DNA of 64,000 nt from Candidatus Zixiibacteriota bacterium (GTDB lineage Bacteria; Zixibacteria; MSB-5A5; GN15; FEB-12): assembly GCA_022571985.1 (NCBI GenBank), contig JACZWU010000005.1, positions 124,001 to 188,000 on the forward strand, in the 5' to 3' direction. Below, piece after piece: positions 1 through 9,087 of this stretch. A program made the position numbers and the translations under genes. The notes below the pieces were generated by a model that made no database searches, was not told the DNA's origin, and saw nothing but the letters and a program-made list of their open reading frames with translations. The first letter of the stretch is position 1. Each line of letters opens with the position of its first letter.

Positions 1-465
1 GCCGGTTTGATAAAGCGTGAATTTGAAAACAGAAATATTGAGCTGATGAAAATAGATGAAAAATCTCAAGAAGTCGAGAGTGGATCAAGCGCCGTTCTTT
101 GTTTTTATTCCGACAGAAAGACCGAGACACAACTCGTCTGCCGCTTTTTTGAAGAGCTGGACTTTTTCGTGGCGCCGTCCCACGAGCGTACCAACTGGGC
201 TATGGGATTAGGCCTGCCAATGTTTATTTTAGAACCAGCCATCGGGCCGTTTTCGCCTTTGAACCGGGAAATTTTGCTGGAAGCTGGTGTCGCAGAAAGT
301 ATGAATTCAGCCGAAGATGCCAAGCGGTTTGGTGAAAAGTTCAATGAGTTGAAAAAGAGCCGGAAACTGCAGCAGATGTCCGAATCTGGCTGGGAAAAGC
401 ATCCCATTACTGGTTTTCAGACTATATGCGACTTTTTGGTTAACAAACAGACTCAATTTGCGTAA
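1..465 (+). CDS. C-terminal fragment of an unidentified protein, possibly GT-B glycosyltransferase-like
   Basis: The reading frame is open from base 1 to a TAA at 463-465, so this is the 3' end of a gene that begins outside the window; the TTG at 7 need not be a start. About 154 residues are visible. The stretch reading AMGLGLPMFILEPAIGPF, followed by NREILLEAGVAESMNSAEDA, resembles the donor-site end of GT-B glycosyltransferases, where a clerk-like loop tells the enzyme which nucleotide sugar to bind. No catalytic residues can be identified from the fragment. The family call is a weak inference; the coding status is well supported by the long open frame and the tight spacing (29 nt) to the next gene on the same strand. 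Confidence 0.5.
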   Translation, partial: AGLIKREFENRNIELMKIDEKSQEVESGSSAVLCFYSDRKTETQLVCRFFEELDFFVAPSHERTNWAMGLGLPMFILEPAIGPFSPLNREILLEAGVAESMNSAEDAKRFGEKFNELKKSRKLQQMSESGWEKHPITGFQTICDFLVNKQTQFA

Positions 466-494
466 ATTATTTAGAATTAAGTAATATTATAAAT

Positions 495-2150
495 ATGCTA
501 AAATTAGTAGGTACAGACGGAAATCGCTATTACTCCTGGATTCTGGAACCGGGTAAGTATATAGTAGGTCGCAAAGAAGAGTGTGAATTTTTTCTGCCCG
601 ACAGAACTGTTTCACGGCGTCATGCTGAAATTGAAGTTGCCAACGGCAGCGATGAAATAATCATTCATGATTTGGGAAGTCACAACGGTACTTGTGTCAA
701 TGGCCGCAGATTTACCGGAAGTATAGCAGTTCGGCTGAACGATACTGTCATGTTCGGTCAGGTAGAGTTCCGAGTAACCTCGCTCGATGACCCGGCCAGA
801 CAAGCCAATAAAACGCCGACAACAACTCAGCTGGCGCAGTACGATCCGGAGAAATCGGTCGTTTTAGATATCAAAGAAGCGCTGCAACCGCTGCCCTCTA
901 AAATCACTGATATACCAGAGCTATGGAGTACGCTTTCAGATATGGCGCGAATGCTGGTTTTACCTGAGCCGAAAGAAGTCATGCTTCAGCGTTCTTTAAA
1001 GTTAGTATCAAAAGTAGTACCGGCAGACAGGCTGGCAGTGCTGTCGACTTCGCCGGACATGAAATCTGTTTATACCGATGCTGTGCTGCTGCCATCAGGC
1101 ATAGACCCGGGTACTTTTACTCTGTCCAAAACGATTATCAATGAAATATTGACCAACAAAACTTCTGTTTTGATAGGCGACTCAAGCAGCGATGAACGTT
1201 TTGCCCGGCAGGAGTCAATTGTAGCTTCGAATTTGAAGTCGGCCATGGCAGTACCTCTGTTTGATGAAGGTAAAGTGCTGGGAATTTTATACGCAGATAC
1301 GGCCAATCCACTGCACTGTTACAGCAACGATTATCTGCGGTTGTTCGCAACCTTCGGCAATATCATTGCATCCAGACTGGTCAACTATACTCTCATAAAC
1401 GAACGGCAGGAAAAACAACTGTTGGAAGCAGAGCTGGACAGGGCCGCACAAATTCAGGAAAATCTGCTGACCAAAAACATTCCAGAATTCCCCGGCTACG
1501 CCATTCATCCCTTTCAGGAGCAGTGCCAGGCAGTTGGCGGAGATTTGTATGATCTGGCGCTTCTTCCCGACGGCAAGCTGTTTTTCTTAGTCGCCGATGT
1601 CAGCGGCAAAGGCATGGGGGCGGCTCTTTTGATGTCAAATATTCTGGCATCCTTCAGGATCAAGTATAGTGATCCCAATTTTGAACTTGCCGCGGCGATT
1701 AAGCAGGTTTCAATTCAACTTCACAAATATACTGCTGCTCAGGATTTCGCTACCTTCTTTGGCGGTATTATCGACCCGGAAACGCACACTTTGAGTTTTG
1801 TAAATGCCGGACACAATCCGCCGCTGGTAGTGAGAAAGAACGGAGATTCAGAGTTTCTTGAAGCTTCGGGAGTAATGATTGGCGCTTTTGATTTCAGCGA
1901 ATGGCAGCTTGATCAAACGAAGTTTAACCCCGGGGATGTTTTATTTGTCTTCACTGACGGAGTATCTGAAGCTAACAACAGCAAAGATATGCAATACGGT
2001 GAAGAGCGCATAAAAGAAATGATAATTAAGAACCGAACCGACCAGCCGGATGAAATTGCCAGGAAACTTTTTGACGACATAATGGTATTTGTAGAAAATG
2101 AGCCGAGAGCAGATGATATTACGATGCTCATAGTAAAGAGAGGGAATTGA
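495..2150 (+). CDS. FHA-GAF-PP2C (SpoIIE-type) protein phosphatase
   Basis: A 551-aa cytoplasmic signalling protein. An N-terminal FHA domain (about residues 20-95) shows the phosphothreonine-binding signature GR at 25-26, SRRH at 40-43 and NGTCVNG at 64-70. A GAF-like sensor follows (about 150-310), then a short linker helix and a SpoIIE/RsbU-type PP2C domain (about 345-550). That domain has GGDLYD and DVSGKG, which supply metal-binding aspartates, and ends with the conserved ADDITMLIV. Proteins of this type dephosphorylate Ser/Thr-phosphorylated partners. Its stop overlaps the start of the kinase gene (TGATG at 2148-2152), so the two are co-translated; the FHA domain could dock onto the phosphorylated kinase. 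No clear Shine-Dalgarno precedes the ATG at 495. Confidence 0.9.
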   Translation: MLKLVGTDGNRYYSWILEPGKYIVGRKEECEFFLPDRTVSRRHAEIEVANGSDEIIIHDLGSHNGTCVNGRRFTGSIAVRLNDTVMFGQVEFRVTSLDDPARQANKTPTTTQLAQYDPEKSVVLDIKEALQPLPSKITDIPELWSTLSDMARMLVLPEPKEVMLQRSLKLVSKVVPADRLAVLSTSPDMKSVYTDAVLLPSGIDPGTFTLSKTIINEILTNKTSVLIGDSSSDERFARQESIVASNLKSAMAVPLFDEGKVLGILYADTANPLHCYSNDYLRLFATFGNIIASRLVNYTLINERQEKQLLEAELDRAAQIQENLLTKNIPEFPGYAIHPFQEQCQAVGGDLYDLALLPDGKLFFLVADVSGKGMGAALLMSNILASFRIKYSDPNFELAAAIKQVSIQLHKYTAAQDFATFFGGIIDPETHTLSFVNAGHNPPLVVRKNGDSEFLEASGVMIGAFDFSEWQLDQTKFNPGDVLFVFTDGVSEANNSKDMQYGEERIKEMIIKNRTDQPDEIARKLFDDIMVFVENEPRADDITMLIVKRGN

Positions 2151-5143
2151 TGTTTGAAGTTGGTGACAAGTTTGCTCATTTTGAAATTCTGTCTAAAATC
2201 GGCGAAGGCGGCATGGGGGAAGTCTATCTCGCCAAAGATTTGAAACTCAATAGACGGGTAGCCATCAAAGTATTGCATCAAGAATCATCTGATGAGAAAG
2301 AACGCAAGGATCGCTTTATCAGAGAAGCACAGACGGCAGCACAAATCAACCATCCGAACGTAATGGGGATTTTTGATATTGGCAGTTCTGAAATAAATGG
2401 CAAAGAATTCAGTTACATCGTATCGGAATATATATCCGGCAGGCACTTGACAGATATCATAAGCAAAAGTAGTCACGACCTAAAAGAATTAGTACGAATA
2501 GCTGAGAGAATTGCGGCCGGTCTGGCAGCGGCACACCGCTTAAATATCGTGCACAGAGACATTAAGGCTGACAACATAATGATAGAGGAGGGTGGAGAAC
2601 CAAAGATTCTGGACTTTGGGCTGGCCAAAGCAGTTCAAGGGATGTTTTTTGATAAAGACAGCGAGACAACCAAGACGCTCTCTCAAGAATTGACTAAAGC
2701 CGGAAAAATTCTGGGCACAGTATCATATATGTCGCCGGAACAGGCCAGAGGCGAGAAAGTTGATATTCGCTCTGATATATTTTCGTTTGGAATTTTGCTT
2801 TATCGCATGGTTACAGGTGAATTTCCCTTTGAGGGTCCTACTCAGGTTTCTACACTGGCTAAAATACTTGAATCAAATCCCGAACCGCCCAGCGCCAGGA
2901 ACCAAAATATTCCTTTAGAGCTTGAGCGCATAATTGATAAATGTTTGCGCAAAGACGTAGCCGACCGCTATCAAGGCGCATCTGATCTGGTGGTGGATCT
3001 TCGCGGAGTCAGGCGCCAGTATAACAGAGGCGTTACCGATTCTGTTTCATCTATAAGTGTAATGGATAAAGAGATTGCCAAAGTTAAAGGATTCAAGTTT
3101 TTCCCCAAATTTGCAAACAGAATACTTATAATTGAAGCAGCAGCTGGCATAGCAGTGGTTATTGCCTTTCTTATTTTTTCAGATATGTTCTCCGCGGCAG
3201 AAAGCGGGAATACAGTGACGACGATTGAAAACAGCCTGGCAATAATAGGATTTGAAAACAAGACCGGCGATGAAAGCTATGACTGGCTTACAACAGGTTT
3301 ACCTGAGATCCTCTTAACAGATCTTTCTCAATTGTCTTCGCTGAAAATAATCAGCAGAGAGAGAATATTTGACTGCTTCCCGGATAAGAATGCTCCTCAT
3401 TCTCATGAAGCATGTGTCAAAGCTGCTCAGTCTCTGGGTGCTTCCAAAATTCTGACTGGCTCATTTTACCGCTTGGGTAAAGATATGATACGAATCGATG
3501 CCCGGCTTGAAGATGTCGCTACCGGAACTATCATACTTGCCGAAAAAGTTGTCGGCACTGATCCATTTTCTCTGGTCGATAGTTTAACCATGAAGTTGGC
3601 AGCGTCGCTGGGCATAGCTGACATAGAGGGCAAACAGACTGTTTCAATGTATATGACCTCTTCTGAGGAAGCATTCAGACACTATATAGCTGGTGTACAG
3701 AAGTTTGTGGGGCATAATTACGACGATGCCCGCGAATTGTTTAGTAAAGCGCTCGAAATTGACTCGACATTCGCTATGCCTTATCTGAGAATAGGCATGA
3801 GCTATGTTTTTCAGGGGCGGCCTCAACAGAGCAAAGAATATTTTAGAAAGGCGAACAGCTACCAGGACAAACTCCCGCAAAGAGATAGAAATTTGTTAGA
3901 TATATATTCTGATCTCTGGCTAAATCAAGAGTTTGACGACGCCTTTACCAAGTTAGAAGTCTTTGTGAAGAACTTTCCAAACGACAAAGAAGGCAGAGCA
4001 ATTTACGGAATATTGATATTCCAGTTTCAGCACGATACGACCAGGGCATTGGCACAAGTAGATACTGCTTTGCAGCTGGACCCCTTATTTTTGCTTGCTC
4101 ATAATTTCAACATGCTTATTTACGCAAGTAGCGGATACTATGATAAAGCAATTGAAACAGGAAAGCTGGTTAAGAAGATTAGCCCTGACTCCCCGCTTTC
4201 CTATGACGGACTGGCCGGAGTGTATAAAGAAACAGGCCAGCTCGACAGGGCATTAGATGAATATAAAGAGCTTGTTGAAAAATTCCCTTCCGAAAACTGG
4301 GCCTTGAGGAATATTAGCCAACTGTATATAATCAAGCGAAAATTCGACAGCGCCTATTATTATCTGGAAAAATTTAAGGCCAGCGCAAAAACCGATGCCT
4401 ACGATTTGCGACGATATTATAGAGGAATCGCGAATCTCAAGATTTGGCAGGGTGAATTCCGTGAGGCAACTAAGAACATCTTACGGGCCATTGAGTACTC
4501 TACCAAAACTAATGATAGTGTAATTGTACATTCAGACTATTCAAGTCTGGCACGGTACCATCACCGAAACGGAAACAGCGACAGCGCCATTCTTTACGCA
4601 GACTCAGGCAGGTTATGGGCTACTGCCTTAGACAAGATTGATTATTCGTTCCAGCTTCTGCAATTTGATTACTCCCGACGAGATGAAGCGCGAAAAATTT
4701 TCAAAAGTGAATGGTCAGGATTTAGAGCGAAATTGCCATCAGACTTTCTGGCCCTACTGGATGCCCTCGGGGATATTTTCGAGGCAAGATACAATGCAGA
4801 TACTGCTGCAATATTGGCTGGAAGTAAACTGATTGGAGAACTCCAAAACAATGACGCTACCTCTCAAAACAGATGGAATCTGGGAGTAATGCATGTACAG
4901 TTCCACGAGTATGAAGCAGGCATAAGAATTCTTCAGGAATTTGTCGATGCAGAAGACCAGTCGCATGCTGCCTACGTATATCTACTGGCCAAGTACTATC
5001 TCGGCGTGGCCAACCAGGCGCTCGGAAACAGTAACGAAGCGGTTGAAAACTTTACAGAAATGCTGACCTACTGGACTGATCCCGATATAGAAACAAAGGA
5101 AATCAAAGACGCCCATAAACGACTGGCAGAATTAATAAGCTGA
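2150..5143 (+). CDS. Transmembrane Ser/Thr protein kinase with TolB/FlgO-like and TPR regions
   Basis: PknB-type kinase domain in the first 270 residues: glycine loop GEGGMGEVYLAKD, lysine in VAIKV (about residue 40), catalytic HRDIKADN (about 135-142), DFG (about 155-157) and the activation-loop end GTVSYMSPEQARG. One membrane segment lies near residues 325-345. A region resembling the TolB/FlgO-type N-terminal domain found in TPR signalling proteins follows (AIIGFENKTGD...), then about 500 residues of TPR-like helices. The TPR part is probably extracytoplasmic or periplasmic and would sense or scaffold partners. A TTG at 2147 is in frame, but ATG 2150 is preferred because it follows an AGAGAGGG ribosome-binding site and gives a TGATG overlap with the phosphatase gene. 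Confidence 0.92.
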   Translation: MFEVGDKFAHFEILSKIGEGGMGEVYLAKDLKLNRRVAIKVLHQESSDEKERKDRFIREAQTAAQINHPNVMGIFDIGSSEINGKEFSYIVSEYISGRHLTDIISKSSHDLKELVRIAERIAAGLAAAHRLNIVHRDIKADNIMIEEGGEPKILDFGLAKAVQGMFFDKDSETTKTLSQELTKAGKILGTVSYMSPEQARGEKVDIRSDIFSFGILLYRMVTGEFPFEGPTQVSTLAKILESNPEPPSARNQNIPLELERIIDKCLRKDVADRYQGASDLVVDLRGVRRQYNRGVTDSVSSISVMDKEIAKVKGFKFFPKFANRILIIEAAAGIAVVIAFLIFSDMFSAAESGNTVTTIENSLAIIGFENKTGDESYDWLTTGLPEILLTDLSQLSSLKIISRERIFDCFPDKNAPHSHEACVKAAQSLGASKILTGSFYRLGKDMIRIDARLEDVATGTIILAEKVVGTDPFSLVDSLTMKLAASLGIADIEGKQTVSMYMTSSEEAFRHYIAGVQKFVGHNYDDARELFSKALEIDSTFAMPYLRIGMSYVFQGRPQQSKEYFRKANSYQDKLPQRDRNLLDIYSDLWLNQEFDDAFTKLEVFVKNFPNDKEGRAIYGILIFQFQHDTTRALAQVDTALQLDPLFLLAHNFNMLIYASSGYYDKAIETGKLVKKISPDSPLSYDGLAGVYKETGQLDRALDEYKELVEKFPSENWALRNISQLYIIKRKFDSAYYYLEKFKASAKTDAYDLRRYYRGIANLKIWQGEFREATKNILRAIEYSTKTNDSVIVHSDYSSLARYHHRNGNSDSAILYADSGRLWATALDKIDYSFQLLQFDYSRRDEARKIFKSEWSGFRAKLPSDFLALLDALGDIFEARYNADTAAILAGSKLIGELQNNDATSQNRWNLGVMHVQFHEYEAGIRILQEFVDAEDQSHAAYVYLLAKYYLGVANQALGNSNEAVENFTEMLTYWTDPDIETKEIKDAHKRLAELIS

Positions 5144-5225
5144 GAAATTATATTTCACCGAACTTATTTCACCTGATCCTTTTGTGACTTGTCCCTATGG
5201 TGTCTGAGCTTATATTAGCGGGAAG

Positions 5226-6455
5226 ATGATAGCTCGTTTTTTTCGCTTTACCAGAAAATTTGATAAAAATCTCTGGGTCTTGTCAGCCGGATGGTTTGTC
5301 AGCGCTTTGGGCTTTGCTCTCTCAATTCCGTTTATCGCCATCTATTTTAATGCTAAGCTCGGTCTGACCATTACCGAAGTCGGCATATTTTTTGGAGTGA
5401 CGGCAATAGTACGCGCTATTTTTCAGGGGATCGGAGGGGAACTTTCAGACAGAATAGATCGCCGCTCGATTTTAATCTTCGCGCAGGCCGCACGGTCCGT
5501 TTCACTATTGATGATAGCAATTTCTATTGGTTTTGACTGGGGCTTCTGGGCTGTTTCCGGATTCCTGGTAGTCAGCTCGATATTTGGCGCTGTTTTTCAG
5601 CCAATTGCTAATGCCATGGTCTCGGATATCCTGCCGGAGCATTTAAGGCTGGACGGCTACTCTATAACCCGTTCTGCTATGAATCTCGGCTGGGCTGTCG
5701 GTCCTGCACTTGGCGGCTTGATGGCGTCAAAGTCGTACGCTGCTTTGTTTATAGCGGCATCAATAGTCACGCTGATTGCGTCGCTTCTGTTTTTGTTCTT
5801 TTTGAAACCTGTACCATATGAACGGGCCAAAGATAAATTCAAATTCAAAGATATAATCACAGTAAAAGACGACCCCAATTTTTTAACGCATTGTGCGCTG
5901 ACATTCATCCTATTTCTGGTGGTTGCTCAGTTAATAGCTCCGTTTTCGGTCTATGCGGTGCAGATAGTAGGCTTGAGTGAACTTGAGCTCGGTTATTTGT
6001 TTGCAGTTAACGGCCTGTTAGTGGGCTTGTGTCAGCTCCCTGTTACCAGATTATTATCTGGCATAAAAATGACAACCCAACTGGCGATTGGGGCAGTCCT
6101 TTATGCTATCGGCTACACCTTAGTCGGAGCAGTGAACGGCTTTTGGTTTCTTATGATGGCCCTGGTAGTTGTTACTATGGGCGAACTGGCGATATCACCG
6201 CCTTCAATTACCTTAACTTCGAGATTGGCACCCAAAGGCCAGATGGGTCGATACATGGGTATCTATGGTTTTATGATGGCTTCGGGCTGGTCGTTTGGTC
6301 CGCTCTATGGCGGAATTATTCTGGACAGACTAGCTTTCGATTCGCCGCTGCTGGCCTGGGCAGCTATTTCTTCATTGGCGGTAGTAGCAGCTGCAGGTTA
6401 TATGATGTTTCAGCGGAAAATAAGCGATGACATAAACAGGCCCAGAATTACTTAA
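5226..6455 (+). CDS. Major facilitator superfamily transporter
   Basis: A 409-aa integral membrane protein with about 12 hydrophobic segments. The loop between segments 2 and 3 carries the MFS motif GGELSDRIDRRSIL, a variant of the G-x-LaDrxGrkx-l consensus. The layout resembles drug/H+ antiporter-type MFS carriers, but the substrate cannot be read from sequence. It follows the kinase gene by 82 nt on the same strand. Its 3' end overlaps the convergent 876-aa secreted-protein gene by 8 nt (6448-6455), leaving no room for a terminator between them. Confidence 0.88.
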   Translation: MIARFFRFTRKFDKNLWVLSAGWFVSALGFALSIPFIAIYFNAKLGLTITEVGIFFGVTAIVRAIFQGIGGELSDRIDRRSILIFAQAARSVSLLMIAISIGFDWGFWAVSGFLVVSSIFGAVFQPIANAMVSDILPEHLRLDGYSITRSAMNLGWAVGPALGGLMASKSYAALFIAASIVTLIASLLFLFFLKPVPYERAKDKFKFKDIITVKDDPNFLTHCALTFILFLVVAQLIAPFSVYAVQIVGLSELELGYLFAVNGLLVGLCQLPVTRLLSGIKMTTQLAIGAVLYAIGYTLVGAVNGFWFLMMALVVVTMGELAISPPSITLTSRLAPKGQMGRYMGIYGFMMASGWSFGPLYGGIILDRLAFDSPLLAWAAISSLAVVAAAGYMMFQRKISDDINRPRIT

Positions 6456-9078
6456 CGATAACCAGCTTGCCCATCTGAGTTCTCGTATCAGATTCCACGA
6501 CCCAATAGTACAGGCCTGAGACGATAGATTGAGTATTCCTTGAAATGAGGTCCCAGGTGTCATGTGATGCAGAAGGTTCGGCCGGGTTCTTATCATGAAA
6601 AATTTCTTTGATCAGATCTCCATCCAGTGAATAGATTGAAATCTTGCATTTAGCAGGTAAATTCGCAAAATGAATTCGTTTCGCTCTGGACGATGCCAAA
6701 TTAGTACCAAGATTTTCAAAGCCGCGTTCTTCGTAATTTCTGTCGCTGCGGTAAGGATTGGGATAGACGAAAACATTTAATTCATTCTGAATGACTGAGT
6801 CCACCGTTTCCATCGGATATTCAATAATCATATTATTGAGTTTGTCAGTTTCTAAAGCCGGCAAGCCTGCTACGGGTGAGCCGAAATCAAAGGTGGTAAC
6901 TGATACGTAATAGGGGACGGTCGGCAGGAGATTTTCGATTTCAAATTCATATTCGTAATACATCGGCAGGGGCTCGCCATGCTCGAATGTAACTTCCGCC
7001 GGATCCCAGAGCGATGGGTCGGTGCCTGGTACTGTGGTTATATTGGGATAGGCTTTTCTAATGGTGCCGGACGCTCCTAATTCAGAAACATTAAAATCCT
7101 GAGGTGTGAAATAGTATAGCTCGCCTGCCCAGCTCAAGGGTGAGTTCGCCCGGAATATCATCGGGTCAAAATTAGGGTCGCCGTAAATGGCTCTGAGAGA
7201 ATCAAGCGTGAAAGGGATACCTTCCAGCACCCATTTATTAGACTGAGTTGATGTTGAGTTGTAGCGGTAGCGGTTAAAGTTTTCCCTGTCATATGATGTT
7301 ATCAGTGAAAAACTGGTTCGGCGGTCATCGCGGGATATATAAACGCGGTAGCCTTCAAAATCGATAAGCCCCGAAAAGATATCTTTACTATTTTCAGAAT
7401 AAAAGCCATTCCAGCGGACCAGCAGATTGCCTACAGTCGGAATTATATTCATTTTTGGGGCGGGTGGCGGACCGGCTCCTCGAAAGTCAGGAACGCCGTC
7501 GCCTTTGTACCAGAAAGTATCCGAGGCAGAATAGGTCCAATTTGTATCTATATCTATAATTATTGAATCTATAATTGTGGTGTCAATTGAAGTTATAAAC
7601 GAATCGGTGGCACAGACACGGTATTCGCCGGAATAACCGTCATCATCCGTATCTACTCCGGGATTATCATAAACCCAGGATGCCCAGCGGGCGTTAGTGG
7701 CCAGGTTATCAAAATTCAGTTTCTGAATATATCGATGAGGAGCCATCGGGTCAAAATCGTCAAAATCATTGGGGTTGACATGAAAGTCAGAACCGGCTAC
7801 CCAGGCAAATGAAATTGGTAGAGTTTCTCCCGGGTCGATATTAAACGGTCCGAACGAGAGTATATATCTGGTGTCGTAACCCGATGCATATACCAGGGCG
7901 TCGGCAGGGGGCCTGATATAACCTTCGCCGGTATGATCCAGAGCAACTGTCAACAGGTCATAATCAAACTCCTGGTGGCGAAGCACGTAGTATTTATTTT
8001 TGTCTCCAAGTGGCGTACCTAATCTCGCCCCAAAACTCCGGAAAGGGTCGTTGGGAGCCGGGAGTTTTCTCGGTCCGAAATCTGCGGCGGCGTTGCCATA
8101 GTTAGTAATCCACCAGTTAAAAGAATATTCGAGCGAATCAGATGGTGTTCTTACCACCATAGTTGCCAATACGCTTTTTACCGAGCGGCTGTCCCACAAA
8201 CCGCCATCTGGGTCACCATCGTTGTCTGCATGCCAGGCCATATTTAAAGTATCAACAAAGTTGCAGCCTTCGGGTGCCGGATGGGTTCTGTAAAAGCCGA
8301 CCATGTCATCGTTCCAGCCGGTGGGATCGTTTCTGGAAATGTGAAAAGCATCTCCGTCAACATATATACCCATATAGACCTGACGAAGTACATCTGTACC
8401 GATATTGGTAACCTTGTAGTCAAATAATACAAAGTCCTCGGCATAGGAATAACTCCAGGCCATAGAGCGCTGGTCAATGCGAAGCCCAAGCGGTTTGTGT
8501 CTGGTCTGATCGAACTGGTCTGGCGATATCAGGGCAGAATTTGTAACCGTATCGAAATATTGGCAGATAATGTCCTGCTCAGAAAAGCCGAGTCGCTCCG
8601 GGTCGTAGTAAATGCTGTTGATGTCCATCGAGCGGTACTCAAACTCGCCTAGCTGCCCCGGCAAAGCCCAAAATTCTAGATTTTCATAGTAATCTTCGTT
8701 GGCAGTAGAAACGAGTGTATCCCTGCCCACAATCGCTCCAATCCAGAGCGCCCCGACCCAGAGATAAACTAAGTCGCTGTTTTTGGGGTGAACACATGAG
8801 GGAATTGCCCCGCCGGTCAGCGGATCGGTGATGGTTTGTCCCAAGGTTCCAAAAGTACCGTTGTTGGCAATGGCCAGTTGAATATTTCCCCTGTTGTGCG
8901 CGGTATATTCAACTTTGGGAAGTTCCACACTGCGTTGTGAGTAAGTCATAAATTTCTTAGAATATTTTAATTTTGGATTGATAGTGTCTCTGGCTATGAC
9001 TGTCGCAGAATTGTATATAAATAAGAGAGCCGTCCCAAGAATTATAATGAGACGGCTTTTGTCCAAGAATGTTTTCAT
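6448..9078 (-). CDS. Large secreted protein, tandem paralog 1 (FlgD-like C-terminal tail)
   Basis: An 876-aa protein of unrecognised function, last gene of a three-gene tandem array. It has a signal peptide-like N-terminus (hydrophobic core IIILGTALLFIYNSA). It shares with its neighbours a chain of motifs: NNGTFG, WIGAIVGRDTLV, YAEDFVLFDY, FGPFNIDPGE, NARWASWVYDNPGVDTD, GDGVPDFRGA, and IDFEGYRVYISRDDR with an FN3-like look. The final 90 residues (VYPNPYR ... SGLYYWVVESDTRTQMGKLVIVK region) look like the FlgD-Ig/T9SS-type tail used for export and surface attachment in FCB bacteria. No enzyme signature was found. It is the most divergent of the three and lies only 9 nt after the middle copy. 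A surface or structural role is inference. Confidence 0.85.
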   Translation of the reverse strand: MKTFLDKSRLIIILGTALLFIYNSATVIARDTINPKLKYSKKFMTYSQRSVELPKVEYTAHNRGNIQLAIANNGTFGTLGQTITDPLTGGAIPSCVHPKNSDLVYLWVGALWIGAIVGRDTLVSTANEDYYENLEFWALPGQLGEFEYRSMDINSIYYDPERLGFSEQDIICQYFDTVTNSALISPDQFDQTRHKPLGLRIDQRSMAWSYSYAEDFVLFDYKVTNIGTDVLRQVYMGIYVDGDAFHISRNDPTGWNDDMVGFYRTHPAPEGCNFVDTLNMAWHADNDGDPDGGLWDSRSVKSVLATMVVRTPSDSLEYSFNWWITNYGNAAADFGPRKLPAPNDPFRSFGARLGTPLGDKNKYYVLRHQEFDYDLLTVALDHTGEGYIRPPADALVYASGYDTRYILSFGPFNIDPGETLPISFAWVAGSDFHVNPNDFDDFDPMAPHRYIQKLNFDNLATNARWASWVYDNPGVDTDDDGYSGEYRVCATDSFITSIDTTIIDSIIIDIDTNWTYSASDTFWYKGDGVPDFRGAGPPPAPKMNIIPTVGNLLVRWNGFYSENSKDIFSGLIDFEGYRVYISRDDRRTSFSLITSYDRENFNRYRYNSTSTQSNKWVLEGIPFTLDSLRAIYGDPNFDPMIFRANSPLSWAGELYYFTPQDFNVSELGASGTIRKAYPNITTVPGTDPSLWDPAEVTFEHGEPLPMYYEYEFEIENLLPTVPYYVSVTTFDFGSPVAGLPALETDKLNNMIIEYPMETVDSVIQNELNVFVYPNPYRSDRNYEERGFENLGTNLASSRAKRIHFANLPAKCKISIYSLDGDLIKEIFHDKNPAEPSASHDTWDLISRNTQSIVSGLYYWVVESDTRTQMGKLVIVK

Positions 9079-9087
9079 AGAGTAAAG

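Noticed and set aside
4638-4832. Open frames inside the kinase-TPR and other large genes.
   Set aside because: They are shadows in other frames of long, domain-supported genes with no start signals of their own.
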